A program made the position numbers and the translations under genes. This document shows positions 7,952 to 16,651 of a stretch of DNA of 64,000 nt, piece by piece. Origin of the DNA: an uncultured Methylobacillus sp. GTDB lineage: Bacteria > Pseudomonadota > Gammaproteobacteria > Burkholderiales > Methylophilaceae. The DNA lies in contig CAIJXJ010000041.1 of the NCBI GenBank assembly GCA_903824575.1, forward strand, positions 31,603 through 95,602. The letters run 5' to 3'. The notes under the pieces were generated by a model. It was not told where the DNA came from. It saw nothing but the letters and a program-made list of their open reading frames with translations, and searched no databases. The number at the start of each line of letters is the position of its first letter. Positions within the stretch are counted from its first letter, which is position 1.

Positions 7952-8169
7952 TGTCGTTCGTCGCTCAAATTGCTCTGATCATCCAGGCTATCCAGCACTG
8001 GCAGATGCTTTTTCCACAGACCGAAGGCCGACTGATTGCCGACTGCATGCTCCTTGAGAAAAGCATCGACCGCCTGCCGTACCGCTTCCGCACGTGATAG
8101 CCCGCGTTGCCTGCAAAGTTCACCCAGAGCAGCAATTTGCGCATCCGGCAGATCAACAATGGTCCGCAT
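7948..8169 (-). CDS. Ribbon-helix-helix antitoxin of the PIN module
   Basis: A 73-residue ribbon-helix-helix protein: beta strand MRTIVDLPDAQIAAL, then helices with LSRAEAVRQAVDAFL, typical of CopG/VapB-type antitoxins. The C-terminal part (KHLPVLDSLDDQSN) would wrap the toxin. The start at 8169 is chosen because the RHH strand normally begins at or near the initiator Met. It overlaps the toxin start by 4 nt and lies 46 nt downstream of the gshA stop. Confidence 0.75.
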   Translation of the reverse strand: MRTIVDLPDAQIAALGELCRQRGLSRAEAVRQAVDAFLKEHAVGNQSAFGLWKKHLPVLDSLDDQSNLSDERQ

Positions 8170-8215
8170 GAAAACTCCAGTGATGAATGATAACGATGCC
8201 ATACATCATAGCTTG

Positions 8216-9493
8216 TTACCCCTTCGGTGCAGTGTCTTCCAATTCCAGGCTAGCCGCCAAAAGCGCCAATCTGGCAATGACACCATAGGCATAGAACCGA
8301 TTGGGCAGGGTATCCGGCTGGCCGGCGCAGTCAGGCAAAGAGCAGGGGGTGTCGAAGGCAAGCGGTACGAAATGGCTGCCGGGAGCATTGAGGTTTTCAT
8401 CAATACCGCGACCGGTATGCACCCGATAGAAGCCACCAACGACGTAATGGTCCATCATGTAGATCACTGGTTCCGCCACCGCATCGTGGATATGTTCGAA
8501 GGTATAGACGCCTTCCTGGATAATGACCTCGCTGACCTCCAGGCCCTCCTTTACTACCGACATCTTGTTGCGTTGTTTGCGGTTGAGGCCGCGAACATCA
8601 TCCGGGCTTTTTACCGTCATGATGCCCATGCCATAGGTGCCGGCATCGGCCTTGACGATGACGAAGGGATCTTGCGTGACGCCATATTCGCGGTATTTTG
8701 CACCGATGCGTGACAACAGATCAGACACCTGCGACGCCAGGCAATCCTCTCCCACGCGCTCCTGGAAATTAATCATGCCGCAACTGGTAAACATCGGGTC
8801 GACCAGCCATGGATCGATGCCAATCAGTTCGGAAAACTCGCGCGCAACCCGGGTATAGGCGGCGAAATGTCTGGTTTTGCGTCGAACCGCCCAGCCCGCA
8901 TGCAAGGGCGGGATGACAGATTGTTCAAGATTCTGCAAGATCTCTGGAATGCCGCCGGAAAGGTCATTATTGAGCAAGATGGCACAGGAATCGAAATCGT
9001 CTAACACCAGGCGATTGCCAATCCGCCGTACCGGCTCGAGCAGTAGTTCACCCCCCTGCGGCAAGGCCAGGCGGGTGGGCCCGGTGATCTCGGGGGAGAT
9101 GCTGCCGATGCGCGCATCCAGTCCAGCTTGGCGCAGGATATTGAGCAAGGCGGCCACGTTCTGCAGATAAAAGCTGTTACGTGTGTGATTTTCCGGGATC
9201 AGGAGAATGCGCTGCGCCTCCGGGCAGATCTTCTCCACCGCCGCCATCGCCGCTTGCACGCACAACGGCAAAAAATCAGGATTCAGATTATTGAAACCAG
9301 CAGGGAACAGATTGGTATCGACTGGCGCCAGCTTGAAGCCCGCATTGCGCAGATCGACCGAGGCATAGAAAGGCGTACCGTGGGTCAGCCACTCGGTACG
9401 CAACCAGTGCTCGATACGAGGCATGGCAACGAGAATGCGCTGTTCGAGTTCGAGTAGCGGGCCGGTTAGTGCAGTCGTCAGATGGGGAACCAT
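8216..9493 (-). CDS. gshA: Glutamate--cysteine ligase, T. ferrooxidans-type
   Basis: A 425-residue glutamate-cysteine ligase of the small proteobacterial family typified by Acidithiobacillus ferrooxidans, unrelated in sequence to E. coli GshA. It makes gamma-glutamylcysteine, the first step of glutathione synthesis. Recognised from overall pattern: the VDLRNAGFKLAPVDTNLFP segment near residue 48, PENHTRNSFY, VIVKADAGTYGMG near 265 and the IIQEGVYT segment. gshB lies downstream, separated by the PIN module. There is no Shine-Dalgarno sequence before the ATG and a TAAAAT -10 box ends 6 nt upstream, so the message may be leaderless. Confidence 0.92.
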   Translation of the reverse strand: MVPHLTTALTGPLLELEQRILVAMPRIEHWLRTEWLTHGTPFYASVDLRNAGFKLAPVDTNLFPAGFNNLNPDFLPLCVQAAMAAVEKICPEAQRILLIPENHTRNSFYLQNVAALLNILRQAGLDARIGSISPEITGPTRLALPQGGELLLEPVRRIGNRLVLDDFDSCAILLNNDLSGGIPEILQNLEQSVIPPLHAGWAVRRKTRHFAAYTRVAREFSELIGIDPWLVDPMFTSCGMINFQERVGEDCLASQVSDLLSRIGAKYREYGVTQDPFVIVKADAGTYGMGIMTVKSPDDVRGLNRKQRNKMSVVKEGLEVSEVIIQEGVYTFEHIHDAVAEPVIYMMDHYVVGGFYRVHTGRGIDENLNAPGSHFVPLAFDTPCSLPDCAGQPDTLPNRFYAYGVIARLALLAASLELEDTAPKG

Positions 9494-9499
9494 GAGTTG

Positions 9500-9505
9500 A
9501 TTTTA
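9500..9505 (-). promoter_or_regulatory. Predicted -10 box of gshA
   Basis: TAAAAT on the minus strand, six bases before the gshA ATG. The -35 position at 17 bp is only T-rich, so the assignment is tentative. If used, transcription would begin at or one base from the start codon. Confidence 0.3.
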
Positions 9506-9522
9506 ACACGTTCATGACGTGC

Positions 9523-9548
9523 AAAAAAATGGGCGCCATCAGGCGCCC
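9523..9548 (-). terminator. Rho-independent terminator upstream of gshA
   Basis: On the minus strand, GGGCGCC-TGAT-GGCGCCC is followed by A and seven T. It would stop any transcription coming from the Anbu side before gshA. Confidence 0.7.
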
Positions 9549-9656
9549 AAAGGAGGAGATTTAAGCTTTGGAGGAAGCTCGAGTTTACATAAGCAATAGG
9601 CATGCCAGATTTTAAAAAGACTTGCATGGCAAACACGAAACAGGCCAGCATCGTAA

Positions 9657-9684
9657 AAAAACCTGCGACAAAACGCAGGTTTTT
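9657..9684. terminator. Bidirectional terminator downstream of the Anbu gene
   Basis: Stem AAAAACCTGCG (9657-9667) with CGCAGGTTTTT (9674-9684) and a six-base loop, with A and T runs on both flanks. It lies 70 bp beyond the Anbu stop and is the likely end of that transcript. Confidence 0.75.
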
Positions 9685-9754
9685 CATGGGGTGCATGCTT
9701 CAATTGCGAGGCGTGGTTAAAGCCGGAACACAACCACCCGGGCAGTTCTACCTT

Positions 9755-10483
9755 TCAACACCAGTCGGGAGCAGGCAATTCGGAAAACACCTTTTTCAGC
9801 CCTTCTGCCCAGCCGCGCCGAAGCTGATTAAAATAGGGGTCAGCATCGGTGATGCGTTTCTTGCAAGCCGTGCTGTAGCTGTCTGCGCGGTATATGAACA
9901 GGTCGATGGGCATGCCAACCGACAGGTTACTGCGAATGGTTGAATCGAACGAAATCAGGGTGCATTTGGCCATCTCGTCGAGGTCGGTATGATTACCAAT
10001 GACCCGGTCCAGAATGGGCTTGCCATACTTGGTTTCGCCGATCTGAAAATAAGACGTCTCAGGAACCGCCTCAATGAAATTACCTGCCGCGTAAATATTG
10101 AACAGACGCGGTCGTTCCCCCACAATCTGCCCGCCCAACAAGATGGCCTGGCTGAAATCTGACGCGTGGCGACGCAGATGTTCTGCATCTTCATGGTGCA
10201 CGGCGCGCACCGCATCGCCCACAATTCGTGCAGCCTCAAACATGGAGACCGCTGTATACAAGTTAGGCACCACGCTTTCAGTGATGTCTTTTTGCAGGCG
10301 ATTGATCACGGCCTGTGAAATCGCAAGATTGCCTGAAGTCAGCAGCACCAACACACGTTCATCCGCCTGAGAGAAAATATTCATCTTGGGGAATATCGCC
10401 ACATGGTCCACCCCTGCGTTAGTGCGGGAGTCGGAAGCCATGACCAAACCGGTGTCTAGCAGAATGCCTACGCAATAAGTCAT
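9755..10483 (-). CDS. Anbu-type proteasome-like peptidase
   Basis: A 242-residue Ntn-hydrolase of the Anbu family, a bacterial self-assembling relative of the proteasome beta subunit that forms helical or lock-washer rings. The start at 10483 is set by the expected nucleophile: after Met removal the protein begins with Thr (MTYCVGILLDTG), and an ATG six codons upstream would bury it. The proteasome-like core MASDSRTNAGVD, a lysine at about residue 33 in FPKMNIF and a glycine-rich GGQIVGERPRLF follow. Anbu genes usually sit beside transglutaminase, alpha-E and ATP-grasp genes; here those lie 3-16 kb away beyond ppc. A terminator follows the gene. Confidence 0.88.
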   Translation of the reverse strand: MTYCVGILLDTGLVMASDSRTNAGVDHVAIFPKMNIFSQADERVLVLLTSGNLAISQAVINRLQKDITESVVPNLYTAVSMFEAARIVGDAVRAVHHEDAEHLRRHASDFSQAILLGGQIVGERPRLFNIYAAGNFIEAVPETSYFQIGETKYGKPILDRVIGNHTDLDEMAKCTLISFDSTIRSNLSVGMPIDLFIYRADSYSTACKKRITDADPYFNQLRRGWAEGLKKVFSELPAPDWC

Positions 10484-10624
10484 GAATTGAAGTGCTACCA
10501 TGATAAAGAGAAAAGGGTTTCATCATAAACGCACAGACTGAGTCTGACAAATGCGGCATCCAGCTCGCTCTTGGCTTGATAGTTGCTAATGTATAAAACT
10601 TAATCAACCATCGAGGGATCCAGC

Positions 10625-13405
10625 ATGACGTCAAACTCCGTTGCGCATGAAAAGTGGCTCAAAGACAACATACGCGATCTAGGCCGCATTCTGGGGGAAG
10701 TGATACGAGACAAGGAAGGCGAACAGACCTTCGAAATGATCGAATCGATTCGTCAAGCGGCGGTAAAGTTTCATCGTGATGCTGACCAGGCTTCAGCCAA
10801 GACACTCGATCGGTTGCTGAAATCTCTGGATACAGACCAGGCGATCGCCGTCGCCCGCGCCTTCAGCTATTTCAAGCATCTGGTTAATATTGCCGAGGAC
10901 CTCTCTAGCCACAAACAGATCTCGCAGCATGAGGTTGACTTGGAGCCGGGTCAACTCCCGCACTCACTGGCCAGCTTCAAACAGCAACAAATAGCGCTGC
11001 CTGCGATCGAGGCATTTTTTTCAATGGCTCTGATCTCGCCTGTGCTGACGGCGCATCCGACCGAAGTCCAACGCAAGAGCCTGCTTGATACTGAGCGTTC
11101 CATCTCGGCCCTGCTGGCCAACAAAGCGCAATGCCTGTCCCGGCAAGAGGCCTTGCGCAACGAGCGTCTGCTGCAAGCCGCCATCACCCTGTTGTGGCAA
11201 AGCCGGATGCTGCGATATTCACGACTGACGGTCAGCGATGAAATTGACAATGCGCTAACCTACTACCGTATGAGTCTGCTCGATACCATCCCGGAACTGC
11301 TGCAGGATCTGGAACAGGAAATCATCACTCAATTTGGCGAAGAAGGCCGGAACTTCAGCTTACCCGGTTTCCTGCAAATGGGCAGCTGGATCGGCGGCGA
11401 CCGCGACGGCAACCCTAACGTCAACGCCGCTACTCTTCTGCAAGCCATAAAAGCACAAGCCATCACCGCCATCGACTTCTACCTGCAGGAGACCCGGTTG
11501 CTGCGGGGCGAACTATCACTCAGCACCAGACTAGTCAAAGTCACGCCTGAATTACTGCAACTGGCACAAACTTCTCCTGACCAATCCCCGCATCGCCAGG
11601 ATGAGCCTTACCGTCTGGCACTGGTAGCGATGCTCGAACGGTTACAGCAAAGCCGTATGCAGCTGACCGTAAAAGCGCCGGTAACCGGCGTAACTACTGC
11701 TCTCGCTGCCTATGAGCATGACACGGATTATCTGGCCGACCTCAACATCATTGCCGCTTCCCTTTCAGCCAACAGTGCAGATGCGCTGATTTATCCACGC
11801 TTGGGAAAACTGATCAAGGCCGTCGAGACCTTTGGCTTCCATCTGGCGACCATTGATTTGCGGCAGAGTTCAGATGTACATGAGGCGGTCATCACCGAAT
11901 TGTTTCAAAAGGCCGGGGAGAGATTCAGCTACACGCAACTCGATGAGGCCGACAAGGTCAGGACGCTGCTGGCTGAATTGAGCCAGCCCAGATTGTTGTA
12001 TTCTCCCTTTCAGGACTATAGCGAACTAGTGGAGTCTGAAGTCGGCGTATTCCGGGCAGCCCTTGAAGTACGGCGGAAATTCGGTCCGCGTGCCATTCGT
12101 CAGTATGTCATTTCACACACAGAGGCGCTATCCGATCTGCTGGAAGTAGCGCTGTTGCAGAAAGAAGCCGGACTGTTGCGCGGCCAGTGGGGCACAGCCA
12201 AGGTCGAGATGGATCTCAACATCTCACCGCTGTTCGAGACTATTGAGGACTTACGCAACGCTCCTAGCATCATGAGCGAGTGGCTAAGTCTGACCGGCAT
12301 CCGTCACCTGCTGCGTTACCAGGGGGGTTGTCAGGAAATCATGCTGGGCTATTCCGATAGCAACAAGGATGGGGGCTTCCTGACCTCCAATTGGGAGTTG
12401 TACAAGGCGGAAATTTACCTGGTAGAACTGTTCCGCCAAGCCAAAACCCGCCTGCGTCTGTTTCATGGCCGTGGCGGGACTGTCGGCCGTGGCGGCGGCC
12501 CGACCTACCAGGCCATCATGGCGCAGCCGCAGGGCACGGTGGATGGTCAGATTCGCCTTACCGAACAGGGCGAAATCATCAGTAACAAGTTTTCCGACCC
12601 CAGGGTCGCCCGCCGTAACCTTGAAACCATGGTTGCCGCCACCATCGACGCCACGCTGTTTCCGCAAGATCAGTTGTCCCCTGTCCGGCGCCATGAGTTT
12701 GAGGCCTTAATGGACAAACTCTCGGCTACCGCCATGGCCGAGTATCGCAATCTGGTCTACGAGACGCCAGGATTCACTGAGTATTTTTTCAGTGCCACCC
12801 CGATCAACGAAATAGCCGAACTCAACATTGGCAGCCGCCCCTCAGCGCGAAAGGCCACGCAACGCATCGAGGATCTACGCGCGATCCCGTGGGGTTTCTC
12901 CTGGGGCCAGTGCCGACTGCTGCTACCCGGCTGGTATGGCTTTGGCAGTGCCATTGATCATTACTTGAATTCCGGCATGGATGCGGCCGGCAAGCAAGCA
13001 CGCCTGCAGATCCTGCGCCAGATGCACCAGGAATGGCCACTATTCAAGACTCTGCTCTCGAACATGGATATGGTGCTTGCCAAAACCGATCTGGAGATGG
13101 CCGGGCGTTACGCCCAGTTGGTGGAAGATGAAACTCTGCGCAACCATGTTTACGGTCGTATCAAACACGAGCATGAACTCACCGCTCAGGCACTGACCGT
13201 GCTGCTCGACAGCCCGGTCAGGTTGTCTAGCAACCCTGCACTGGCGGAATCCATACGGCGCCGCTTACCCTACCTTGACCCGCTCAATCACCTGCAGATC
13301 GAGCTAATCAGGCGCCACCGCGCGGGCGCCACCGATGACCGGGTGCGTCGAAACATCCATCTCACGATCAACGGCATTGCCGCTGGTCTTCGCAATACCG
13401 GCTGA
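10625..13405 (+). CDS. ppc: Phosphoenolpyruvate carboxylase
   Basis: A 926-residue enzyme that carboxylates phosphoenolpyruvate to oxaloacetate, replenishing the TCA cycle and essential in assimilatory C1 metabolism of many methylotrophs. Conserved sites: the catalytic His in VLTAHPTEVQRKS (about residue 140), GGDRDGNPNVN, YSDSNKDGGFLTS near 578, the loop FHGRGGTVGRGGGP near 618, and the invariant C-terminal NTG. The ATG is preceded by a GAGGGA ribosome-binding site. It diverges from the Anbu gene with about 140 bp between starts and is followed by a palindromic repeat. Confidence 0.97.
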   Translation: MTSNSVAHEKWLKDNIRDLGRILGEVIRDKEGEQTFEMIESIRQAAVKFHRDADQASAKTLDRLLKSLDTDQAIAVARAFSYFKHLVNIAEDLSSHKQISQHEVDLEPGQLPHSLASFKQQQIALPAIEAFFSMALISPVLTAHPTEVQRKSLLDTERSISALLANKAQCLSRQEALRNERLLQAAITLLWQSRMLRYSRLTVSDEIDNALTYYRMSLLDTIPELLQDLEQEIITQFGEEGRNFSLPGFLQMGSWIGGDRDGNPNVNAATLLQAIKAQAITAIDFYLQETRLLRGELSLSTRLVKVTPELLQLAQTSPDQSPHRQDEPYRLALVAMLERLQQSRMQLTVKAPVTGVTTALAAYEHDTDYLADLNIIAASLSANSADALIYPRLGKLIKAVETFGFHLATIDLRQSSDVHEAVITELFQKAGERFSYTQLDEADKVRTLLAELSQPRLLYSPFQDYSELVESEVGVFRAALEVRRKFGPRAIRQYVISHTEALSDLLEVALLQKEAGLLRGQWGTAKVEMDLNISPLFETIEDLRNAPSIMSEWLSLTGIRHLLRYQGGCQEIMLGYSDSNKDGGFLTSNWELYKAEIYLVELFRQAKTRLRLFHGRGGTVGRGGGPTYQAIMAQPQGTVDGQIRLTEQGEIISNKFSDPRVARRNLETMVAATIDATLFPQDQLSPVRRHEFEALMDKLSATAMAEYRNLVYETPGFTEYFFSATPINEIAELNIGSRPSARKATQRIEDLRAIPWGFSWGQCRLLLPGWYGFGSAIDHYLNSGMDAAGKQARLQILRQMHQEWPLFKTLLSNMDMVLAKTDLEMAGRYAQLVEDETLRNHVYGRIKHEHELTAQALTVLLDSPVRLSSNPALAESIRRRLPYLDPLNHLQIELIRRHRAGATDDRVRRNIHLTINGIAAGLRNTG

Positions 13406-13444
13406 GTCGGCGTAAACTCCGTCTAATTGATCGAAAATTATTTA

Positions 13445-13516
13445 AGGATGCACTGATTGATCAAAGCCTGTCCTGAGCTTGCCGAAGGGCATAATTTCGA
13501 ATAAATCAGTGCTATC
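13445..13516. repeat. Palindromic repeat element, copy 1
   Basis: A roughly 70-bp element bounded by a perfect 9-bp inverted repeat, GCACTGATT (13450-13458) and AATCAGTGC (13504-13512). The centre carries CCTGTCCTGAGC and CCGAAGGGC, a sequence I associate with dispersed intergenic repeats in many proteobacteria. The right end (GAATAAATCAGTGC, then TAGACA) is shared with the element at 15391-15463. Confidence 0.6.
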
Positions 13517-13542
13517 TAGACAAAATTAAGGAAACCCCCTCT

Positions 13543-14340
13543 GTGTGGCTCCGTACCGGTTGTGACATTAGCTTTGACGTGAGCATTCCTACCCCCTTCA
13601 TTCTGATGCTGCGTCCACGCAGCGGATTGCATCAATGGGTAGCGCGCGAGTCATATACACTAATACCGAGCGTGCCCGTGGTCGAATATACCGACCATTA
13701 TGGCAATCTGTGTCAGCGCCTGATCGCGCCTTCCGGTGAATTCTTCATTCGCACCGCATCCGACATCATGACGGCCGACCAGTTGGACGTGTGTCCCGGC
13801 GCGCCGTTCGCTGAGGTACAGGATCTGCCGGATGCGACACTTACTTACCTGTTGCCCTCACGCTACTGTGAATCCGACCGTTTCATCGATCTTGGACGAG
13901 AAATCGTGGCGGATGCGGCACCAGGCTATGACCAGGTAGCCGCCATCGTGGCCTGGATTCGGAACAACGTAAATTTCAACCCGGACTCGCTCCACTTCCA
14001 GTTATCTGCAGTTGAAGTCAACGCACAACGCGAAGGCGTGTGCCGGGAACTGGCACACCTGGCCATCGCCCTCTGTCGTGGCTTATGTATTCCGGCGCGC
14101 ATGGTGGTCGGCTATCTGCATGGACTGCAACCAATGGACTTTCATGCCTGGTTCGAAGCCTATGTCGGCGGACGCTGGTATACATTCGATGCCACCCAAT
14201 CCCAACCAAGGGGAGGGCGGGTAACCGTTGCCTATGGTCGCGATGCAGCCGACGTGGCCATATTCACCCAGTTTGGTCCGGCCCTCTACCCCCGGGAAAT
14301 TTCGGTACGTGTTGAAATGCTGAATTCTGCGCCAGATTGA
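13543..14340 (+). CDS. Transglutaminase-like cysteine protease-fold protein
   Basis: A 265-residue soluble transglutaminase-like protein with an N-terminal beta domain ([13 protein letters not shown]) and a core with an apparently intact Cys-His-Asp triad: Cys in [14 protein letters not shown] (about residue 169), His in DFHAWFEAY and Asp in FDATQ. This family is tied to Anbu, alpha-E and ATP-grasp genes; the substrate is unknown, either a peptide bond or an amide. The start is GTG, supported by the family N-terminus. The next transglutaminase gene starts 4 nt after its stop. Confidence 0.8.
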   Translation: MWLRTGCDISFDVSIPTPFILMLRPRSGLHQWVARESYTLIPSVPVVEYTDHYGNLCQRLIAPSGEFFIRTASDIMTADQLDVCPGAPFAEVQDLPDATLTYLLPSRYCESDRFIDLGREIVADAAPGYDQVAAIVAWIRNNVNFNPDSLHFQLSAVEVNAQREGVCRELAHLAIALCRGLCIPARMVVGYLHGLQPMDFHAWFEAYVGGRWYTFDATQSQPRGGRVTVAYGRDAADVAIFTQFGPALYPREISVRVEMLNSAPD

Positions 14341-14344
14341 TGTG

Positions 14345-15199
14345 ATGCAACGCCTGCGCATTCAACACCTGACAGAATACCTTTATGCCGGCTCGGTCAT
14401 TCTTAACGCACACCGCCTACTGCTTCGCCCGCGAGAAGGGCATGACGTTCGTATCGAGTCATCAAAACTGGAAATCAGTCCAGCCTACAACATCAAATGG
14501 CAACGTGACGTGTTTGACAATTCCCTGGCAATCGTCAACTTTCAGGCACCGTCTGATCGCCTGACCATTGCCAGTGAGGTCGTAATCGGGCATTACGAAC
14601 AAGCCCCGTTCGATTTTCTGCTGGAAGAATACGCAGTGCAATTTCCATTCGCTTATGCCCGGGGAGAGCAGGGCGATCTAGCCGCCTTCCAGCAACCAAT
14701 TTATCTGCAGGACCAGCGCCACATCCGAGACTGGCTGCATGGCTTTGCTTTGGGTGGCATGCAGACCTTTGCCCTGCTGGTTATACTCAACCAGAGCATC
14801 AGCCGGGAGTTTCGCTATCGCATGCGCGAGGAAGCCGGCGTTCAATCGCCGGCGCAAACACTTAACCAGCGCAGTGGCTCCTGTCGGGATTTCGCCACGC
14901 TGCTGATCGAAGCTTGCCGCCACTTGGGGCTGGCCAGTCGTTTTGTCAGTGGTTATCTGCATGCGCCGGCTACCGAAGTCGGCAATGCCACCACCCATGC
15001 CTGGGTGGAAGTCTACCTGCCGGGCACCGGTTGGAAAGGTTTCGATCCCACGGTGGGCGAGGTCACTGGCAACCGGCATATCGCCGTGGCCGTGGCGCGC
15101 GATCCGGAAACCGTCCCGCCAGTCTGCGGCAGCTTTATCGGCCCGGGATCAATTGCTCCCATCATGCGGGTGAATGTGCAGGTCAACTTGCTGCTTTAA
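14345..15199 (+). CDS. Transglutaminase family protein with bacterial N-terminal domain
   Basis: A 284-residue protein: an N-terminal beta-rich domain at 1-90 (RIQHLTEYLYAGSVILNAH, the bacterial transglutaminase N-terminal type), a helical linker, then the catalytic core with Cys in RSGSCRDFATLL, His in TTHAWVEVYLPG and Asp in GFDPTVG. The triad looks intact. I prefer the ATG at 14345 over the adjoining GTG at 14342. It is co-directional with and 4 nt downstream of the previous transglutaminase gene, so the pair is one operon, flanked on both sides by related palindromic elements. Confidence 0.85.
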   Translation: MQRLRIQHLTEYLYAGSVILNAHRLLLRPREGHDVRIESSKLEISPAYNIKWQRDVFDNSLAIVNFQAPSDRLTIASEVVIGHYEQAPFDFLLEEYAVQFPFAYARGEQGDLAAFQQPIYLQDQRHIRDWLHGFALGGMQTFALLVILNQSISREFRYRMREEAGVQSPAQTLNQRSGSCRDFATLLIEACRHLGLASRFVSGYLHAPATEVGNATTHAWVEVYLPGTGWKGFDPTVGEVTGNRHIAVAVARDPETVPPVCGSFIGPGSIAPIMRVNVQVNLLL

Positions 15200-15245
15200 C
15201 CCTGAACACCGCCTGCCCTATCCTTTGCCCGGATGTTGGCAAAGT

Positions 15246-15281
15246 TCAAATGGACAATTTTTCTCGCCCGCGTCCATTTGA
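15246..15281 (+). terminator. Hairpin after the transglutaminase pair
   Basis: Perfect 10-bp inverted repeat TCAAATGGAC / GTCCATTTGA with a 16-nt loop, 46 bp after the stop. The T tract behind it is weak (CATTTTC), so it may be a terminator or an RNA-stabilising hairpin. The rest of 15200-15491 holds the repeat at 15391 and no gene that I can see. Confidence 0.4.
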
Positions 15282-15390
15282 CATTTTCATCAAAAAATTT
15301 CTACCTTTACAAATCGAGGGCTCATAAATAAACTGGGGTTTGGTCATCGGATAATTAAAGCAAGCAGCTAGAATTGATTTAGCTTTTCCT

Positions 15391-15463
15391 GGATTAGTGC
15401 CTGGCTGATCCCTTTTTTTGGCAGCTTAGGCAAGCTGAACGGAATAAATCAGCGCCTCCTTAG
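15391..15463. repeat. Palindromic repeat element, copy 2 (diverged)
   Basis: The right end GAATAAATCAGCGC (15442-15455), followed by TTAGACA, matches copy 1 at 13499-13516 with one mismatch over 14 nt. The left end (GGATTAGTGC, GGCTGATC) is a decayed version of copy 1's left end. The interior differs and contains a perfect small hairpin, CAGCTT-AGGC-AAGCTG. Confidence 0.45.
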
Positions 15464-15506
15464 ACATTGACCCTATTTATGTTTTTGAAGATTGTGCCAC
15501 GTGAAC

Positions 15507-15902
15507 ATGCTCCTGACAAAACCCGTAGGCGAACCGCGCAAGGATGGCAGGTATAGGGCTTCATGGAGAGTGGCGATTGTCAGGCAGGGTAGAATTTTGC
15601 ATGAGGGGAGAATCAGGGATATTTCGATCTCCGGAACAGCTGTATTGTTTGACTACAATTTTGAACTGGGCATGGAGGTTGAATTGCACATCCTCATGCC
15701 GGTGCAAAGTAATGGCAGCGCGCAGAAAATTTTGATCGTCCACGGGAAAGTCTGCTATTCCACCCACGACTCCAAATATTTCTGTTTCAGAGTTGGTATC
15801 AGCTTCTATAAGTTTGAGGTGGCATCAGACCGTGACTATTTAATCAATATTCTGACGACACGCCAAACGGTCATACCAAAATCTAGGTATGCTCCGCTGT
15901 AA
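15507..15902 (+). CDS. PilZ domain protein (c-di-GMP receptor)
   Basis: A single-domain PilZ protein of about 131 residues. Both c-di-GMP-binding motifs are visible: RKDGR (RxxxR) near residue 11 and DISISG (D-x-S-x-x-G) near 38. The ATG at 15507 is my choice; GTG 15501 and TTG 15492 are in frame, and none has a strong ribosome-binding site. It is a close paralogue of the C-terminal half of the minus-strand PilZ protein at 16652-17368, sharing RASWRVA-like, HDSK-x-x-CFRVGI and DR-(D/E)-(Y/F)-L segments. Confidence 0.75.
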   Translation: MLLTKPVGEPRKDGRYRASWRVAIVRQGRILHEGRIRDISISGTAVLFDYNFELGMEVELHILMPVQSNGSAQKILIVHGKVCYSTHDSKYFCFRVGISFYKFEVASDRDYLINILTTRQTVIPKSRYAPL

Positions 15903-16064
15903 GCCCTTCCAACAGAGCGAAGGGTGCACCTCTAAAATATTGCGTCAGGATGAATTTACTAATCTGGCATTTGATCATTTTTACAGCATTTTTAACCGCA
16001 CAGACATCACTGAGCCTTGAGCCTTGCCCCTAACCCTTTCATCAAACACGTATCCGGATAGATC

Positions 16065-16442
16065 ATGAAAAAGCAAAATGTCAGTATCAGTATTATCGGG
16101 CTAGGCAGGATAGGAACGGCATTTTTTGATGCGATGCGATTGCGGCAGAATATAAATCTGGTTTGTGTGGCTGAACTGGAGGAGACCCCCACTAAAGCCA
16201 AAGCTGCTGCTGCAGGCATCCGGATTGTGACGCTGGATCAAATCGTTGGTATGGGAAATACGATTGACGTCATCTTTGAACTGACCGGCCTGCCGGAGGT
16301 GCGCAAGGACCTCCGTGAAAAACTCCATGAGGCGCGAAACTATCACACGATAGTGGCTTCTGAGACTATCGCCAGGCTAATCTGGCCACTGATTGACGAT
16401 GCCGAGCCAGTGGCGGTTGAAGAACGCATACCAGGCTATTAA
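16065..16442 (+). CDS. Small Rossmann-fold NAD(P)-binding-like protein
   Basis: A 125-residue protein that begins with a clear dinucleotide-binding strand-loop-helix (SIIGLGRIGTAFFDAM, GxGxxG) followed by an acidic end of strand 2 (CVAELEE) and a strand 4 region VIFELTGLP, as in the N-terminal half of homoserine dehydrogenase or Gfo/Idh oxidoreductases. It has no catalytic domain, so it is either a stand-alone nucleotide sensor or a truncated enzyme. The same frame stays open for about 45 codons beyond the stop, without recognisable similarity. It lies between two PilZ paralogues. Confidence 0.45.
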   Translation: MKKQNVSISIIGLGRIGTAFFDAMRLRQNINLVCVAELEETPTKAKAAAAGIRIVTLDQIVGMGNTIDVIFELTGLPEVRKDLREKLHEARNYHTIVASETIARLIWPLIDDAEPVAVEERIPGY

Positions 16443-16651
16443 TTCACCATTGAAATTTCAGACGGCCCCATCAGGCCTGACCCGGCAGGTCGTATCGTGA
16501 ATGTGTGCAAGTCACTTGGCACAAGAAATGCCCGAAAACCAATCAAGGTAAACTCGGTGCATCTTGGATGGGCGAAAACTTAAGCTAGGTGGACAAAGCA
16601 GGATCTTGATCAATGCAACGAAATATTAGCCATGAAATGCCAATATCAAAA

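Noticed and set aside
8036..8713. 225-codon plus-strand ORF over gshA and the antitoxin
   Set aside because: Antisense to gshA and the RHH antitoxin; no support of its own.
9478..9696. Minus-strand ORF with a hydrophobic N-terminus (MKNLRFVAGFF)
   Set aside because: Its coding sequence is made largely from two terminator hairpins, so the hydrophobic run is a by-product of the stem sequences.
16443..16580. Open frame continuing beyond the stop of the Rossmann-fold ORF
   Set aside because: The extra 45 codons show no similarity to oxidoreductase C-terminal domains, so I cannot claim stop-codon read-through or a nonsense mutation.
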